This document shows, in pieces, positions 5,837 to 8,112 of a stretch of DNA of 8,112 nucleotides (positions are counted from its first letter, which is position 1; every line of letters begins with the position of its first letter). This stretch comes from Pseudomonadota bacterium (GTDB taxonomy: Bacteria > Pseudomonadota > Alphaproteobacteria > Rhizobiales > Xanthobacteraceae), in the NCBI GenBank assembly GCA_963205465.1, contig CAUJKG010000297.1:1-8112 (forward strand), written 5' to 3'. Under the pieces are notes generated by a model. That model was given only the letters and a program-made list of their open reading frames with translations. It was not told the origin of the DNA and made no database searches. A program made the position numbers and the translations under genes.

Positions 5837-6205
5837 ATGCTTCACGCTTTCGCCATTCTGCTTTCGCTGCAACTTGCGGGCGAAGCGCTCGTGCGCGCGG
5901 TGTCATCGCCGTTGCCCGGACCCGTCGTGGGTCTCGCGCTTCTGTTTTTATGGCTCGTCGTGAAGCTGCCGTTGCCGCAAGCAACGAACGAAACCGCTGA
6001 CGGCATTCTCAAACATCTTTCATTACTCTTCGTGCCGGCGGGCGTCGGTCTGGTGCAGCAGCTGCCATTGTTGCGCGACGAAGGGTGGAAGCTCCTGATC
6101 GTGATTCTCATCTCGATCACGGTTTCGCTTGCTGCCACGGCCGTGACGTTCGCGGTGCTTGCGAAGCTGATGAAGATCGACAGCGAAGCCGGGCGGGAGT
6201 CATGA
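5837..6205 (+). CDS. CidA/LrgA family holin-like membrane protein
   Basis: The protein is a 122-residue inner-membrane member of the CidA/LrgA family. Four hydrophobic segments are seen at about 4-22, 27-45, 60-78 and 84-110. Family motifs are GEAL (15-18), LPGPVVGL (26-33) and LLFVPAGVGL (63-72). Members were first described as holin-like or antiholin-like proteins in murein hydrolase control, and later work links CidAB/LrgAB to pyruvate and small carboxylate transport. It pairs with the LrgB-like gene, whose ATG overlaps its stop by 4 bases. The ATG at 5837 has no clear Shine-Dalgarno sequence (TTGCAGACTTACA precedes it), yet the family N-terminus fits this start. Whether the role is Cid-like or Lrg-like cannot be told from sequence. 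Confidence 0.9.
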   Translation: MLHAFAILLSLQLAGEALVRAVSSPLPGPVVGLALLFLWLVVKLPLPQATNETADGILKHLSLLFVPAGVGLVQQLPLLRDEGWKLLIVILISITVSLAATAVTFAVLAKLMKIDSEAGRES

Positions 6206-6921
6206 TCAATTTTGTCGATCTCTGGGTTTATCTTTCCGGCAATTCGCTGCTGTGGCTCACCGTTACGCTGCTCGCCTATATTGCGGCCGATGCGATCTCC
6301 GCGGCGCTCGGGCGGCATCCGCTCGCCAATCCCGTGCTGATATCGGTGGTGTTCATCTCCGCCGTGCTGGTGCTCTCGAAGACCGCGTTTCCTTCTTATT
6401 TTGCCGGTGCGCAGTTCATCCACTTTCTGCTCGGGCCCGCGACAGTCGCGCTTGCGGTGCCGTTGTTTCGCCATCTGCCGGAAGTGAAGCGCATGTTCGT
6501 GCCGATGATCGCGGCGCTCATCGTCGGCTGCGTGGTTTCGATCGCGTCCGCGGTGCTGCTCGCCAAGTGGCTGGGGCTGAGCAAGCTTGCGATGCTGGCG
6601 CTCGCGCCGAAGTCGGCGACCGCCGCGATTGCGATGGGGGTCGCGGAGAATATTCACAGCGATCCGGCGCTGACCGCGGTGATGGTCATCATGACCGGGA
6701 TTTCCGGCGCGATTCTGGTGACGCCGCTGATGAACGTGCTTCGGCTGAAGAATTACGCGGCGAGGGGATTTGCCGCCGGGCTGGTTTCCCACGGAATCGG
6801 TACCGCGCGGGCGTTTCAGGTCAATCCGCTGGCGGGCACTTTTGCCGGGATCGCGCTCGGCTTGAACGGCGTGCTGACGGCTATTTTAGTGCCGCTATTG
6901 CTGCCGTGGCTGCTGGGTTGA
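6202..6921 (+). CDS. CidB/LrgB family membrane protein
   Basis: The product has 239 residues and is a multi-span inner-membrane protein of the LrgB/CidB family, the partner of the CidA/LrgA-like protein. Family motifs are NPVLIS (43-48), GPATVALAVPL (78-88), APKSATAAIAM (135-145) and SHGIGTARA (196-204). Plant chloroplast PLGG1, a glycolate/glycerate carrier, carries related domains, which together with pyruvate uptake reports supports a carboxylate transport role; this is family knowledge, not shown here. The start at 6202 is chosen because it forms an ATGA overlap with the upstream stop and follows GGGAG, though with a short 2-base gap. A longer in-frame reading to 6085 would lie inside the upstream gene and add a non-hydrophobic head. 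Confidence 0.93.
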   Translation: MINFVDLWVYLSGNSLLWLTVTLLAYIAADAISAALGRHPLANPVLISVVFISAVLVLSKTAFPSYFAGAQFIHFLLGPATVALAVPLFRHLPEVKRMFVPMIAALIVGCVVSIASAVLLAKWLGLSKLAMLALAPKSATAAIAMGVAENIHSDPALTAVMVIMTGISGAILVTPLMNVLRLKNYAARGFAAGLVSHGIGTARAFQVNPLAGTFAGIALGLNGVLTAILVPLLLPWLLG

Positions 6922-6935
6922 GCGGGCCGGGTAAG

Positions 6936-6968
6936 TCGGATAGGAAATTTCCCTTATTCCGATAGGAA
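6936..6968 (+). repeat. Short direct repeat upstream of gatB
   Basis: TCGGATAGGAA (6936-6946) and TCCGATAGGAA (6958-6968) are near-identical 11-mers, 22 bases apart start to start. Between and over them lies the palindrome GGAAATTTCC (6943-6952). The repeat fills half of the 62-base gap between the LrgB-like gene and gatB, where gatB needs a promoter or a readthrough signal. It may be a regulator site; no clear sigma-70 promoter was found there. Confidence 0.4.
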
Positions 6969-6983
6969 GACCCCTGTTTCCAA

Positions 6984-8112
6984 ATGAACGCACCCCTACG
7001 CAAATTCAAACTTCTCAAAGGCGACAAGCACGACTGGGAAGTCGTCATCGGCATGGAAATCCATGCGCAGGTGACCTCGAACGCCAAGCTCTTTTCCGGC
7101 GCCTCGACCGAATTCGGCGGCGAGCCGAACTCTCACGTTTCGCTGGTGGACGCCGCCATGCCGGGCATGCTGCCGGTCATCAATAAAAAATGCGTCGAAC
7201 AGGCGGTGAAGACCGGGCTCGGGTTGAAAGCGAAGATCAACAAGAAGTCGGTGTTCGACCGGAAGAACTATTTCTATCCCGATCTGCCGCAGGGCTATCA
7301 GATCAGCCAGTTCAAGCATCCGGTGGTCGGCGAAGGTATCGTCACCGTCGATATGCAGGATGGCTCGTCGTTCGAAGTCGGGATCGAGCGTCTGCATCTC
7401 GAACAGGATGCCGGCAAGTCGCTGCACGATCAGCATCCGTCGATGTCTTATGTCGACCTCAACCGCTCCGGCGTTGCGCTGATGGAAATCGTGTCGAAGC
7501 CCGACCTGCGCTCGGCGGAGGAAGCCAAGGCTTATGTCACCAAGCTTCGCACGATCCTGCGCTATCTCGGCACCTGCGACGGCGATATGGAGAAGGGCAA
7601 TCTCCGCGCAGACGTGAACGTCTCCGTGCGCAAGCCCGGCGACCCGTTCGGCACGCGCTGCGAAATCAAGAACGTGAATTCGATCCGCTTCATCGGTCAG
7701 GCAATCGAATATGAATCGCGCCGCCAGATCGATATTCTGGAAGACGGCGGCAAAATCGATCAGGAAACCCGGCTGTTCGACAACGCGAAAGGCGAAACGC
7801 GTTCGATGCGCTCGAAGGAAGAGGCGCACGACTATCGCTACTTCCCCGATCCGGATCTCCTGCCGCTCGAGTTCGACGATGCCTTTGTGGAGAAGTTGAA
7901 GGCGGACCTCCCGGAACTGCCGGACGAGAAGAAGGCGCGTTTCATCAAGGAATTCGGTCTGTCGGTTTACGATGCCGGCGTTTTGATCGCGGAGCAGGAG
8001 ACGGCGGCCTTTTTTGAAGAAGTCGCGAAGGGCCGCGATCCAAAGGCGGCGGCCAATTTCACCATCAACGAATTCTTCGGCCGCCTGAACAAGGAAGGCA
8101 AGACGATCGAAC
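6984..8112 (+). CDS. gatB: Glutamyl/aspartyl-tRNA amidotransferase subunit B (3' end off window)
   Basis: GatB is the tRNA-binding kinase/transamidase subunit of GatCAB. It activates the misacylated Glu or Asp with ATP and transfers ammonia made by GatA. About 376 residues are visible of the usual 480-500, so only the right edge truncates it. Landmarks are WEVVIGMEIHAQV (18-30), the GatB signature DRKNYFYPDLPQGYQISQ (92-109), HLEQDAGKSLHD, EIVSKPDL, EIKNVNS and RSKEEAHDYRYFPDPDL. The helical YqeY-like tail domain begins in the last 40 or so visible residues. The ATG at 6984 has only a distant GGAAGA (6965-6970) upstream, so initiation may be weak or coupled to a promoter not recognised here. 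It lies 5.1 kb from gatA. Confidence 0.97.
   Translation, partial: MNAPLRKFKLLKGDKHDWEVVIGMEIHAQVTSNAKLFSGASTEFGGEPNSHVSLVDAAMPGMLPVINKKCVEQAVKTGLGLKAKINKKSVFDRKNYFYPDLPQGYQISQFKHPVVGEGIVTVDMQDGSSFEVGIERLHLEQDAGKSLHDQHPSMSYVDLNRSGVALMEIVSKPDLRSAEEAKAYVTKLRTILRYLGTCDGDMEKGNLRADVNVSVRKPGDPFGTRCEIKNVNSIRFIGQAIEYESRRQIDILEDGGKIDQETRLFDNAKGETRSMRSKEEAHDYRYFPDPDLLPLEFDDAFVEKLKADLPELPDEKKARFIKEFGLSVYDAGVLIAEQETAAFFEEVAKGRDPKAAANFTINEFFGRLNKEGKTIE

Noticed and set aside
5842..6792. Long open frame on the minus strand opposite the CidA/CidB pair (316 codons)
   Set aside because: The product is extremely rich in Arg, His, Gln and Asn, as expected opposite GC-rich membrane genes, while the plus-strand genes have clear family motifs.
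6996..7829. Long open frame on the minus strand opposite gatB (277 codons)
   Set aside because: It overlaps well-conserved gatB coding sequence completely and shows no recognisable domain.

Overview
The window looks like chromosomal DNA of a GC-rich alphaproteobacterium, probably of the order Rhizobiales. The grounds are the GC-rich codon use, the GatCAB amidotransferase proteins, a HisKA_2-type sensor kinase, and promoter elements that match the alphaproteobacterial general stress response sigma factor (EcfG/RpoE2/SigT type, GGAAC-N16-CGTT). No mobile element, CRISPR array, tRNA or rRNA was seen. No gene-free stretch exceeds about 130 bases.

Layout, left to right: gatC and gatA (79-1851, + strand) form a tight operon for the tRNA-dependent amidotransferase. 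A soluble PAS/HisKA_2 histidine kinase follows on the same strand (1928-3016). It converges on a small minus-strand gene for a single-span membrane protein with a very basic N-terminus (3099-3398). That gene is divergent from a plus-strand patatin-like lipoprotein phospholipase (3522-4931). Two more small minus-strand genes (4939-5256 and 5386-5718) encode single-span membrane proteins with proline-rich tails. The last of them is divergent from a CidA/LrgA-CidB/LrgB pair (5837-6921, + strand, 4-base overlap). gatB begins at 6984 and runs off the right edge.

The main observation is that the three small minus-strand genes, although scattered between other genes, share one architecture: a short cytoplasmic head, one membrane helix and a low-complexity outer tail. 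Each also has a GGAAC-N16-(C/G)GTT element at a suitable distance upstream, exact in two cases and one base off in the third. They therefore look like a dispersed set of envelope proteins of the general stress response. The HisKA_2 kinase beside them belongs to the class that commonly feeds this response through PhyR, although no phyR, nepR or ecfG is in view. The stress-linked genes lie between gatCA and gatB, which split the amidotransferase genes by about 5.1 kb. Several operator-like palindromes sit in the intergenic spaces, notably paired TCTGCAGA sites over one stress promoter and a 19-bp dyad ahead of cidAB.
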